From NCBI GenBank assembly GCA_034440595.1, contig JAWXCH010000248.1, positions 1-19,664 on the forward strand: DNA of 19,664 nucleotides, read 5' to 3'. Below the pieces are notes generated by a model that did no database searches, was not told the origin of the DNA, and saw only the letters and a program-made list of their open reading frames with translations. Of this stretch, positions 1-5,529 are shown in pieces (the stretch's first letter is position 1; each line of letters starts with the position of its first letter). The translations under genes and the position numbers were made by a program. This DNA is from JAWXCH01 sp034440595. Its GTDB lineage: Bacteria; Planctomycetota; Planctomycetia; Pirellulales; JALHPA01.

Positions 1-39
1 CCCGATTACGTTTATCCATACGCTTGACTTGCCTAGAAA

Positions 40-64
40 AGGCACGGTCCCCGTGCCGTTAAAC
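40..64 (+). repeat. 25-bp palindromic dispersed repeat, copy 1
   Basis: The core is GGCACGG TCC CCGTGCC, which forms a 7-bp stem with a 3-nt loop. The whole 25-bp segment, including the flanking A and GTTAAAC, occurs again as an exact reverse complement at 3407-3431. An exact match of this length between two unrelated intergenic regions indicates a dispersed repeat family. Confidence 0.75.
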
Positions 65-99
65 AAACTTAGCAGCCAAGGCCTGTATTCACTCCCGTC

Positions 100-119
100 A
101 TTCTCGCGAACGCGGGAAT
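100..119 (+). repeat. ATTCNC-N8-GGGAAT palindromic repeat, copy 1
   Basis: The sequence ATTCTC GCGAACGC GGGAAT is an imperfect palindrome followed by CCAG. It matches the general pattern ATTCCC-N8-GGGAAT (the dRS3 type described in Neisseria, similar to elements in many genomes) with one mismatch. A related copy in opposite orientation lies at 2148-2167. Confidence 0.55.
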
Positions 120-203
120 CCAGTGCTTTGTTATATAACCCGACGCGCCAGCGAGGCGAACCACCACAACGCTCCGAAATAGAAATATGCTAGCGCAACA
201 ACT

Positions 204-276
204 CCACGTTCACCTCACTAGGCGCAGCCCTGGCGCGAATCGAGAGTTCAACCTAGCAGAGGTGGTGGCTTTTTTT
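204..276 (+). terminator. Terminator-like hairpin with seven-T tract
   Basis: Left arms CCAC (204-207), CCTC (213-216) and CTAGG (218-222) pair in order with right arms CCTAG (252-256), GAGG (259-262) and GTGG (265-268). The last arm is followed by C and seven Ts (270-276). The loop holds a further GCGC/GCGC pairing. The stem is interrupted by small internal loops, so strength is uncertain. It would end plus-strand transcription entering from upstream of the window; no gene for it is visible here. Confidence 0.4.
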
Positions 277-502
277 CAAGCGCGGCAATTGGATTTGTTT
301 GGCGTTTTGGTAATTCAGTTTTTTACCGCAAAGTTCGCGATGGGACGCAAAGGAGGAGGATGGCGACTAGGGTGCTGCTGGCTCTGGATAGTTCAGGAGC
401 GTTGAACAAGGATGGACAGGATGAGCAGAATGGTGGTTTGAGAAACTTGCGCGCGGTAGAGTCAGGATAATTATTAGTTGGCTTCTGGCCCGAACATCGC
501 GT

Positions 503-1948
503 ATGCTCAATGGCATGGGCAAAACATCAAACGATATAGACGGTTCCGCGAAAGTTTTCACCGCACCGCGGAGACGATGGCTCCGCTATAGCCTGCGGTC
601 CTTACTGATACTGACTGCTGTGGTTGCGGTTTGCGTGGGAATACTCTTTCCGTGGTATGAGCGAGCGCGTGCCCAGCGGGAGATCGCTTCAAACAACGAT
701 TATCGATTTCATCGGTATGAAGAGGGATTTGATCCAGCGACGGATAGCTCACCGGTGCCTGATTGGCTTTCTGGCGTTCTCGATCATCATCACTTTTACG
801 ACGTCGTTGACATCTTTGTTGAGCCATCGACCGAGGAAAACCTGGCTCGAATGCAGAGTTTGCCGGAGCTGGAATCAATTTGGTTCACGATGGGAGATGG
901 TGCCACCGAAGAGGGAATTAGTGGCCTTGCCTCGCTTACCAAACTCCGGTCAGTCAAAATTATTGACTCCCAGCATTCTTCCCGCGCCAATGAGAAGCCA
1001 GCTGATTTAATGGGGATCGCCAATCTAACACAAATCGAGGAATTGCGTGTCTCGATTCCGAGCGTTTTCGCCCGGGTGGAGGATTCTGTGCCGGAGATTG
1101 CAAAGTTAACCAACTTGCGTAAGCTACGCCTGGCTTTGGCAGTGGAGGTGACTGACCCTAAAGTGCAGCCATTGGGCAATCTAACAGGGCTAGAATCTCT
1201 TTACATCGAGTGGTTGTATTTCGGACGGAACAACTTTGACGAATTCAACTCACCTCCTGAAGTCTCGCCCCCCAGCCACCATTTTCTTGGGAAGTTAAAA
1301 CAGCTCAAGGAGTTGTCGCTGCACGGCTATTCGGTGATCAATGGCGAAGTTCTGAGTAGCTTGCAAGGGCTTCCGCATTTAGAAACGCTGATCATTCACC
1401 TAGAGGGGCGACAATACACTCCAGCCGCAATCAAGAATCTGGAAAAGTTAGCGAGACTGCGGACATTGCGCCTGCACTACGATCCGCGACTGGTGGAGCC
1501 GCCGGAAGTTTCCGAAGCCGATCTGGTCAGGCTATGCAATAAAATCAATCTAAGGGAGTTTTGGTTTGATCTGCACGTGTACCAGAACGGATCGGAACTG
1601 GATCAATTTACGACGCTGGAACATTTGCATATTGATGGAGGCAGTAGGTTGAAATCGGAATCAGTGCCGCTCAGGTTGAATCTTTTCAAGGGCCTGAAGG
1701 TGCTTGAATTCAGCGATATGGATTCATTGACAGACGCGGATCTGGCCAAGATCGCGCAGCATGGTCGACTAAAAAAAGTCCATTTACAAAAGTGCCACAA
1801 TGTTACAGAGGCCGGAATTGCCAAGCTTGCGAATTTGAAGACTCTAACGCACTTGGAAGTCAAGTATTGTGAGAACGTGACCTCGGCCGATGAAAAGTCA
1901 CTACGGGCAGCGTTGCCGAAAGTGCTGATTGAATTCAAGTATCTATAG
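503..1948 (+). CDS. Membrane-anchored leucine-rich repeat protein
   Basis: This is a 481-residue protein of unknown specific role. Residues 22-30 are basic (PRRRWLRYS) and are followed by one hydrophobic segment at about 31-50 (SLRSLLILTAVVAVCVGILF), so the rest should lie outside the cytoplasmic membrane. The body is a run of degenerate leucine-rich repeats, for example LTNLRKLRLAL, LKQLKELSLHG, LPHLETLIIHL, LARLRTLRLHY and LKTLTHLEVKYC. The last three repeats have the xxLxxLxxLxLxxCxxVTxxGL pattern of GRR1/AMN1-type LRRs. Such folds usually bind other proteins. The anchor plus LRR layout is frequent in planctomycetes. The start could be the ATG at 503 or the in-frame ATG at 515; neither has a clear ribosome binding site. 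It appears monocistronic. Confidence 0.8.
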   Translation: MLNGMGKTSNDIDGSAKVFTAPRRRWLRYSLRSLLILTAVVAVCVGILFPWYERARAQREIASNNDYRFHRYEEGFDPATDSSPVPDWLSGVLDHHHFYDVVDIFVEPSTEENLARMQSLPELESIWFTMGDGATEEGISGLASLTKLRSVKIIDSQHSSRANEKPADLMGIANLTQIEELRVSIPSVFARVEDSVPEIAKLTNLRKLRLALAVEVTDPKVQPLGNLTGLESLYIEWLYFGRNNFDEFNSPPEVSPPSHHFLGKLKQLKELSLHGYSVINGEVLSSLQGLPHLETLIIHLEGRQYTPAAIKNLEKLARLRTLRLHYDPRLVEPPEVSEADLVRLCNKINLREFWFDLHVYQNGSELDQFTTLEHLHIDGGSRLKSESVPLRLNLFKGLKVLEFSDMDSLTDADLAKIAQHGRLKKVHLQKCHNVTEAGIAKLANLKTLTHLEVKYCENVTSADEKSLRAALPKVLIEFKYL

Positions 1949-2020
1949 ATTTGCCAGGAGCCCGGTTTCTGCACACCGGCAGGGCTGCGCTTTACCGAGT
2001 TTCCAGGCGGAAACATTGTG

Positions 2021-2110
2021 TAACGCTTTCAGCGTAACCGATTATTTGCGGTCGGTAACCCAAGGTGCGCTGCGCGACCTTGGGCTGTGGTGTGTAATGC
2101 CTTCGGCATA
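2021..2110 (+). repeat. Cluster of three short intergenic hairpins
   Basis: Three palindromes follow in series: ACGCT TTC AGCGT (2023-2035), CCCAAGG...CCTTGGG with inner CGC/GCG pairing (2059-2084), and ATGCC TTC GGCAT (2097-2109). Two of the three have the same TTC loop. The surrounding 286 bp between the LRR gene and the next gene have no protein-like frame. From memory, similar strings recur between genes in planctomycete genomes, so I read this as a composite intergenic repeat. Confidence 0.5.
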
Positions 2111-2147
2111 GGGAGGGCGAGGGCGCACGGTTCATATTGCTTACTGG

Positions 2148-2167
2148 TTTCCCGCCTGCGCGGGAAT
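2148..2167 (-). repeat. ATTCCC-N8-GGGAAA palindromic repeat, copy 2
   Basis: Read on the minus strand it is ATTCCC GCGCAGGC GGGAAA, preceded by GCGTC. It matches the ATTCCC-N8-GGGAAT pattern with one mismatch and is the inverted relative of the element at 100-119. The two copies flank the LRR gene in opposite orientation. Confidence 0.5.
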
Positions 2168-2234
2168 GACGCGAGGCGCGAAAGCAGAAGATGGCCGGGA
2201 CTTACACTTCGCTTTCAAGGCGTTCGGCATCATC

Positions 2235-2432
2235 CTACTTTGATCGTTGTGCCCACAGGGCCATTAATGAACCAGTGACAATCAATCCGCTTCCAACGAT
2301 GCCAAGGATCGGATCCCAATAATTATCAAGCCATCGTCCGATTATGAGCCCGAGACCGCATCCACCAACTATACCGGCGACATACTCACGCGTAGGCCGT
2401 ACAACACAGCTAAAAATGGGTTTTCGCTGCAT
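2235..2432 (-). CDS. Small two-helix membrane protein
   Basis: This is a hypothetical protein of 65 residues from the ATG at 2432, which has AGGA nine bases upstream. A GTG at 2468 would give 77 residues but has no visible ribosome binding site. Two hydrophobic segments, about residues 17-35 (YVAGIVGGCGLGLIIGRWL) and 39-60, are joined by the short polar turn DNYWDP. The glycine-rich helix followed by G-x-W-L-D and a second helix recalls small AtpI/AtpZ-type proteins of ATP synthase operons. There are no atp genes nearby, so that is only a resemblance. It lies 127 bp downstream of scpA on the same strand and might be co-transcribed with it. Confidence 0.55.
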   Translation of the reverse strand: MQRKPIFSCVVRPTREYVAGIVGGCGLGLIIGRWLDNYWDPILGIVGSGLIVTGSLMALWAQRSK

Positions 2433-2559
2433 GGGAAATAGTCCTGCGTAGCTTTTGGTTCGTTCCACGCACCGGTCGTTTGGTTATCAACGCGTGATTG
2501 ATGACTAAGGTTAACAGTTGCACAACGTCGAGCGGAGTGCGCGGTGCGTTTCACAAACC

Positions 2560-3342
2560 CTACAAGGCTTCCCCACCACCGTGTTCGTATTCATCCGCTT
2601 GCGTATAGTCTGCGGCGGTTTCGTCGCTGGTCTCGCCGGGGGCGATCCAGAAGTCGGCAAAGGTTTCGTCTTGTTCGACCAGGACTCCGTGATGGCGGAC
2701 GAGTTCTAGGACTGCTAAGAAAATGCCGATGAGCGTCGAGCGGTGCATGGTTGGGAGCAGCAGGTCGCTGAAGCGGAGGCGGCCTTCGGTCTTTAGCCGT
2801 TCGTGAATCCGGCTCATGTAGACATGGATCGGGGTGTCGTCGTATAGAATGTTCGACGGCTGAACTGCGGAGCTGTCGCGCAGAATCCGACCAAAGGCGC
2901 TGACCAGGTCCCATAGCTCGACTTCGTGGATCGGTTCATCGGCCGGGTCGCGGCTGCGTTCGTGCAGGTCCACACCCAGTCGGGGGAAGCGTTGCTGCCA
3001 TTCACGCCCGCGATCTTCGAGCAGGCTGGCCGCGTCCTTGAACTTTTTGTACTCCAGCAGCTTTTGGACCAGATCGTGCCGGGGGTCTTCGAGGGGGTCG
3101 TTCACTTCGTCGGCACGAGGCAACAGCATTCGAGACTTGATCTCAATTAGCGTGCTGGCCATTTCGAGGAAATCCCCCGCCTCATCGACGTTCAGATGCT
3201 GCATCACCTCCAGATAACTGACGAACTGCTCGGTGATCGGGGCGATGGGGATTTCGGTGATTTCGACCTCGTGCTTGCGGACCAGATAGAGCAATAGGTC
3301 CAGCGGCCCGCGAAATACTTCGAGTTCGACGCGAAAATCCAT
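2560..3342 (-). CDS. scpA: Segregation and condensation protein ScpA
   Basis: This 260-residue protein is the kleisin subunit of the bacterial SMC-ScpAB condensin, which compacts and separates sister chromosomes. The N-terminus has the family signature: FRGPLDLLLYLVRKHEVEIT (9-28), followed by PIAPITEQFVSYL and then ASTLIEIKSRMLLP (62-75). This region forms the bundle that contacts the SMC neck. The C-terminal part (about 185-245) fits the winged-helix domain that binds the SMC head. Length is normal for the family. The start is the ATG at 3342, although no strong ribosome binding site precedes it. Neither scpB nor smc lies next to it within the window, unlike the scpA-scpB pairs of many bacteria. 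Confidence 0.93.
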   Translation of the reverse strand: MDFRVELEVFRGPLDLLLYLVRKHEVEITEIPIAPITEQFVSYLEVMQHLNVDEAGDFLEMASTLIEIKSRMLLPRADEVNDPLEDPRHDLVQKLLEYKKFKDAASLLEDRGREWQQRFPRLGVDLHERSRDPADEPIHEVELWDLVSAFGRILRDSSAVQPSNILYDDTPIHVYMSRIHERLKTEGRLRFSDLLLPTMHRSTLIGIFLAVLELVRHHGVLVEQDETFADFWIAPGETSDETAADYTQADEYEHGGGEAL

Positions 3343-3406
3343 CGGGTTTGTTGTGGTTGGGGAAGTGGTTACTTGTTCAGACGAGTCTGGAAGCTTTTTG
3401 GATAAG

Positions 3407-3431
3407 GTTTAACGGCACGGGGACCGTGCCT
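3407..3431 (-). repeat. 25-bp palindromic dispersed repeat, copy 2
   Basis: This is the exact reverse complement of 40-64. On the plus strand the core reads GGCACGG GGA CCGTGCC. It lies about 65 bp upstream of the scpA start and may be a transcribed hairpin or a dispersed genomic element. Confidence 0.75.
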
Positions 3432-3578
3432 ACTACTTTATGCGAAACGAGTGCCCTTGGGCGAGAGGAGATTTGGAATGATGAGATTACGAAAGTAGCA
3501 AAAATGGCCAGATTAGTCTGGCTTCGACTATTCGGCGCTCGATATACTTAAGGTAACGACAGAAATTACAGTCACTCC

Positions 3579-3642
3579 CTGGCTGACCATTCAACCGCAC
3601 GAAGTTCTGACCAGAACTTTGCCAGGTAAACGTGGTTGAATG
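3579..3642. other. Candidate structured RNA element or complex palindrome
   Basis: CATTCAAC (3588-3595) and CACG (3598-3601) pair with GTTGAATG (3635-3642) and CGTG (3631-3634). Inside them AAGTTCT (3602-3608) pairs with AGAACTT (3613-3619) around a GACC tetraloop. This makes 19 base pairs interrupted by a 2-nt and an 11-nt bulge. The 11-nt bulge contains GCCAG (3621-3625), complementary to CTGGC (3579-3583) just outside the stem, so a 5-bp pseudoknot is possible. It could be a cis-regulatory RNA, a small RNA or a palindromic repeat; strand and function are not determined by the sequence. Confidence 0.45.
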
Positions 3643-3681
3643 CTATGGAAGGCCCCCAGAGTAAATCACAGTGAAGAGGCA

Positions 3682-3742
3682 GTAGGTAACCAACCGGAAA
3701 TTGGCCCTACGCATTGATTCAAAATCGGTGTTGTTCGCACCG
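3682..3742 (+). other. Two hairpins in the probable leader of the pentapeptide gene
   Basis: The first hairpin pairs GTAGG (3682-3686) and CCAA (3690-3693) with TTGG (3701-3704) and CCTAC (3706-3710) around the loop CCGGAAA. The second pairs CGGTG (3726-3730) with CACCG (3738-3742) around TTGTTCG. Both lie within 130 nt upstream of the chosen ATG at 3809. They could be part of a 5' leader or remnants of a tRNA-like sequence. Confidence 0.35.
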
Positions 3743-3808
3743 GGTTGCTTCAGAAATTCACTTGTTCGATTCAAACGGCGCACCATGTCGTGCGCGGGGG
3801 GTGTCTTT

Positions 3809-4474
3809 ATGGTCACAATTCGGCATAAGACGACTGGCGAAGTGATGTTGGAACTTCCTGGCGATACGCTCGTCGGGCTGGTTCTGGTCGCAGCAAAACT
3901 GCCGGGGGCAAATCTGGCCGGTCTCGATCTGACCGGAGCGAATCTATCTAGCGCGGATCTGCGCGATGCTGATTTCACCGGCGCGATTTGTGAACGAATC
4001 AACCTTAGTGGCTGCGGTCTGAACAATGCCGATTTCAGTTACGCGGTGCTGTGTCATGCCGATTTGACCGATGCGCGCCTGGAGGGGAGCGATTTTACGC
4101 AGGCCAGTTTGCAGCATGCGATCATGCGGTACTGCAAGCTAAAGGGGGCGAACCTCAGAGGTGCAAACCTGTCCGGTGCCGATCTGAGTATGGCCGAATT
4201 GACCGCGGACCTGACCGGTGCGAATTTGCAAAAAGCGGACCTGCGCGGTGCGGATCTGCATGGTGCTGACATGCGCGGTGCGAATCTGAACGGGGCGAAC
4301 CTGAAGGGAGCGACGCTGACATGTGCGCACCTGGCCAACGCGCGCGTGCGCGGCATGATCGACCAGCATGGCAAGGAGCATAAGGACTCGCAGATCGAGC
4401 CGCCGCACAAACAGCGTGCGCGAATGTCCAAACCGGTGAAGCCGTGGTGGCAGTTCTGGGCAGCAGGGGGGTAG
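3809..4474 (+). CDS. Pentapeptide-repeat protein
   Basis: This 221-residue protein consists mainly of A(D/N)LxG-type pentapeptides, which fold into a right-handed quadrilateral beta-helix. Repeats run from about residue 30 (AKLPGANLAGLDLTGANLSS) to about 180. They include long perfect stretches such as ANLRGANLSGADLS and ADLRGADLHGADMRGANLNG. The N-terminal 28 residues (MVTIRHKTTGEVMLELPGDT) are not repeat-like. The C-terminus is hydrophilic and ends in an aromatic KPWWQFW motif. Functions in this family are diverse, and none can be assigned here. The ATG at 3809 has a GGGGGG purine run about 7 nt upstream. An ATG at 3785 is also in frame but has worse support. At residues 129-137 one repeat has only four residues, which breaks the register. 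Confidence 0.85.
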   Translation: MVTIRHKTTGEVMLELPGDTLVGLVLVAAKLPGANLAGLDLTGANLSSADLRDADFTGAICERINLSGCGLNNADFSYAVLCHADLTDARLEGSDFTQASLQHAIMRYCKLKGANLRGANLSGADLSMAELTADLTGANLQKADLRGADLHGADMRGANLNGANLKGATLTCAHLANARVRGMIDQHGKEHKDSQIEPPHKQRARMSKPVKPWWQFWAAGG

Positions 4475-4514
4475 TTGCAGATTGGACGCGGCACCGGTGC
4501 GGAACACCACCATA

Positions 4515-4566
4515 GACGCGCTAGCGAGGAAATTCGTCAAACGTGCTGCGCCTCGCTGGCGCTTCG
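4515..4566 (+). repeat. 52-bp direct repeat, copy 1
   Basis: The segment beginning GACGCGCTAGCGAGGAAATT is repeated exactly at 4685-4736, 170 bp downstream. Within it GCGCTAGCGAGG (4517-4528) can pair with CCTCGCTGGCGC (4551-4562) with one G-T pair, so each copy forms a stem-loop. The 3' half followed by AGCT is an 18/20 match to the reverse complement of the AACCCGAAGCGCCAGCGAGG family. Confidence 0.8.
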
Positions 4567-4583
4567 AGCTTAAAATCTGTTGC

Positions 4584-4600
4584 CTTTCGCTCCGCGAAAG
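4584..4600 (+). repeat. CTTTCNC hairpin repeat, copy 1
   Basis: CTTTCGC TCC GCGAAAG is a perfect 7-bp hairpin with a 3-nt loop. A close relative, CTTTCAC GGA GTGAAAG, lies at 4659-4675, and a shortened one, TTCACGGAGTGAA, at 8528-8540. All three sit next to AACCCGAAGCG-type repeats. Confidence 0.6.
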
Positions 4601-4658
4601 TGCAATTGCCCCGCCGCGAGACTTCGACCCACAACATTTCATTGCGCACAAAATCGCC

Positions 4659-4675
4659 CTTTCACGGAGTGAAAG
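4659..4675 (+). repeat. CTTTCNC hairpin repeat, copy 2
   Basis: CTTTCAC GGA GTGAAAG forms a perfect 7-bp stem with a 3-nt loop and sits between the two 52-bp direct repeats. Its loop is the reverse complement of the loop in copy 1, so the two copies are inverted relative to each other with an A/G difference in the stem. Confidence 0.6.
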
Positions 4676-4684
4676 GCGACAGTT

Positions 4685-4736
4685 GACGCGCTAGCGAGGA
4701 AATTCGTCAAACGTGCTGCGCCTCGCTGGCGCTTCG
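4685..4736 (+). repeat. 52-bp direct repeat, copy 2
   Basis: This segment is identical over 52 bp to 4515-4566. Its last 16 bases plus GGTT (4721-4740) are an exact reverse complement of the 20-mer AACCCGAAGCGCCAGCGAGG at 8554-8573. It lies at the 3' end of the minus-strand methionine sulfoxide reductase gene and the downstream side of the pentapeptide gene, so it may help end transcription from both sides. Confidence 0.8.
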
Positions 4737-4751
4737 GGTTGAAATAGGAGG

Positions 4752-5237
4752 TCACGTCGCAACAAGAATCGCGGCGATCGCTTCCAAACCGAACCGGTCC
4801 TCTTCGTCAAAGCGACCGAGCAGGGGACTGTCCAGATCTAAGACGCCGAGCAACTGGTCGCCGCGAATAAGTGGAATCACGATTTCTGAGTTCGATGCAC
4901 TGTCGCAGGCGATGTGCCCGGCGAATTGATGTACGTCGGGGACGATGATAGTCGTTCGCTGCACGGCGGCGGTTCCGCAGACCCCTTGGCCAAGTGGTAT
5001 GCGAATGCAGGCCGGCTGGCCTTGGAAGGGGCCAAGGACTAGCTCTTCGCCAATCAGCCGATAGAAGCCGGCCCAGTTCAGGTCAGGTAGAGCGTGATAA
5101 AGCAGTGCCGCGGCGTTGGCCAGATTGGCAATGAAGTCGGACTCGCCTTCTATCAGCGCGGACAGTTCAGCCTGCAACAGCGCATAGAGATCCTGCTTCT
5201 GGGCCGGGCGTGTGCGATTTGAGTTGTGCGGTTGCAT
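4752..5237 (-). CDS. msrC: Free methionine-(R)-sulfoxide reductase (GAF domain)
   Basis: This 161-residue cytosolic enzyme reduces free L-methionine-R-sulfoxide to methionine with thioredoxin as electron donor (fRMsr, EC 1.8.4.14). It is a single GAF domain. The family motifs are all visible: LNWAGFYR, LVLGPFQGQPACIRIPLGQG, VCGTA and GHIACDSASNSEIV, then GVLDLDSPLLGRFDEED. Three cysteines (C77, C87, C111) are spaced 10 and 24 apart, like the catalytic C84/C94/C118 of E. coli fRMsr as I recall them. I chose the ATG at 5237; an in-frame TTG at 5252 would add five residues. The protein protects against oxidative damage. It has no obvious operon partner. Confidence 0.92.
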   Translation of the reverse strand: MQPHNSNRTRPAQKQDLYALLQAELSALIEGESDFIANLANAAALLYHALPDLNWAGFYRLIGEELVLGPFQGQPACIRIPLGQGVCGTAAVQRTTIIVPDVHQFAGHIACDSASNSEIVIPLIRGDQLLGVLDLDSPLLGRFDEEDRFGLEAIAAILVAT

Positions 5238-5430
5238 TGAGGTGTATCGCAAGGGGATGGCGTCTCATTTTAGCGACGAACGAATGCGGCGGCCATCGAG
5301 CCGCATTTGCACACTATTCCCGGCGGCTTGTCACCCGTGCGCTGGTTCGATAGTCTGTAGGCTGACTCACTATTGTGTGAGCGTTACCAGAGTAAGTAGG
5401 AAATCTACTCGGACTACAAGGAAACCGGAC

Positions 5431-5486
5431 GCTAGCGCGTTGCGGCTGATGGCTACATTCGACTCTATCAGCCACAGGGCGCTAGC
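5431..5486 (+). repeat. Palindromic repeat with GCTAGCGC arms
   Basis: GCTAGCGC (5431-5438) pairs with GCGCTAGC (5479-5486), and CGGCTGAT (5443-5450) pairs largely with ATCAGCC (5467-5473), forming a long interrupted hairpin. It lies 44 bp before dapL. The same 292-bp gap holds two smaller hairpins, CTCAC/GTGAG (5366-5381) and AGTAG/CTACT (5395-5409), and no protein-like frame. I see no clear promoter for dapL in it. Confidence 0.55.
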
Positions 5487-5529
5487 CCCTGGTTCTTACT
5501 GCCTTTTTAGGGTGATATCGACGTAAACC

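Larger units (their letters stand above)
1..502. other. Intergenic region with repeat fragments, no convincing gene
   Basis: No open frame here looks protein-like. The stretch holds a palindromic GGCACGG/CCGTGCC repeat, an ATTCNC-N8-GGGAAT palindrome, one copy (137-156, one mismatch) of the AACCCGAAGCGCCAGCGAGG family, and a terminator-like hairpin at 204-276. There are also two degraded motifs of kinds often seen as intergenic debris: an ACCGCAAAG...GACGCAAAGGAG stretch near 325-356 and an AAGGATGGACAGGATGAGCAG stretch near 408-428. The repeats suggest non-coding DNA collecting small mobile or palindromic elements. Confidence 0.6.
3343..3808. other. Intergenic region rich in inverted repeats
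   Basis: This 466-bp stretch between the divergent scpA and pentapeptide genes has no convincing gene. It holds the second copy of the 25-bp palindrome (3407-3431), a perfect GCCAGA TTAG TCTGGC palindrome (3507-3522), a long hairpin (3588-3642) with a possible pseudoknot, two further hairpins (3682-3710 and 3726-3742), and a weak resemblance to a leucine tRNA. The promoters of both neighbours should lie here, but no clear -35/-10 pair stands out. Confidence 0.6.

Noticed and set aside
187..405. A 72-codon open frame near the left edge
   Set aside because: It runs through the terminator-like hairpin and repeat debris, has unlikely composition and no recognisable domain.
4054..4494. Long minus-strand frames rich in RFAP or VRTAQIR repeats opposite the pentapeptide gene
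   Set aside because: Their periodicity is the mirror of the 15-bp pentapeptide coding repeat; there is no independent start signal or domain.
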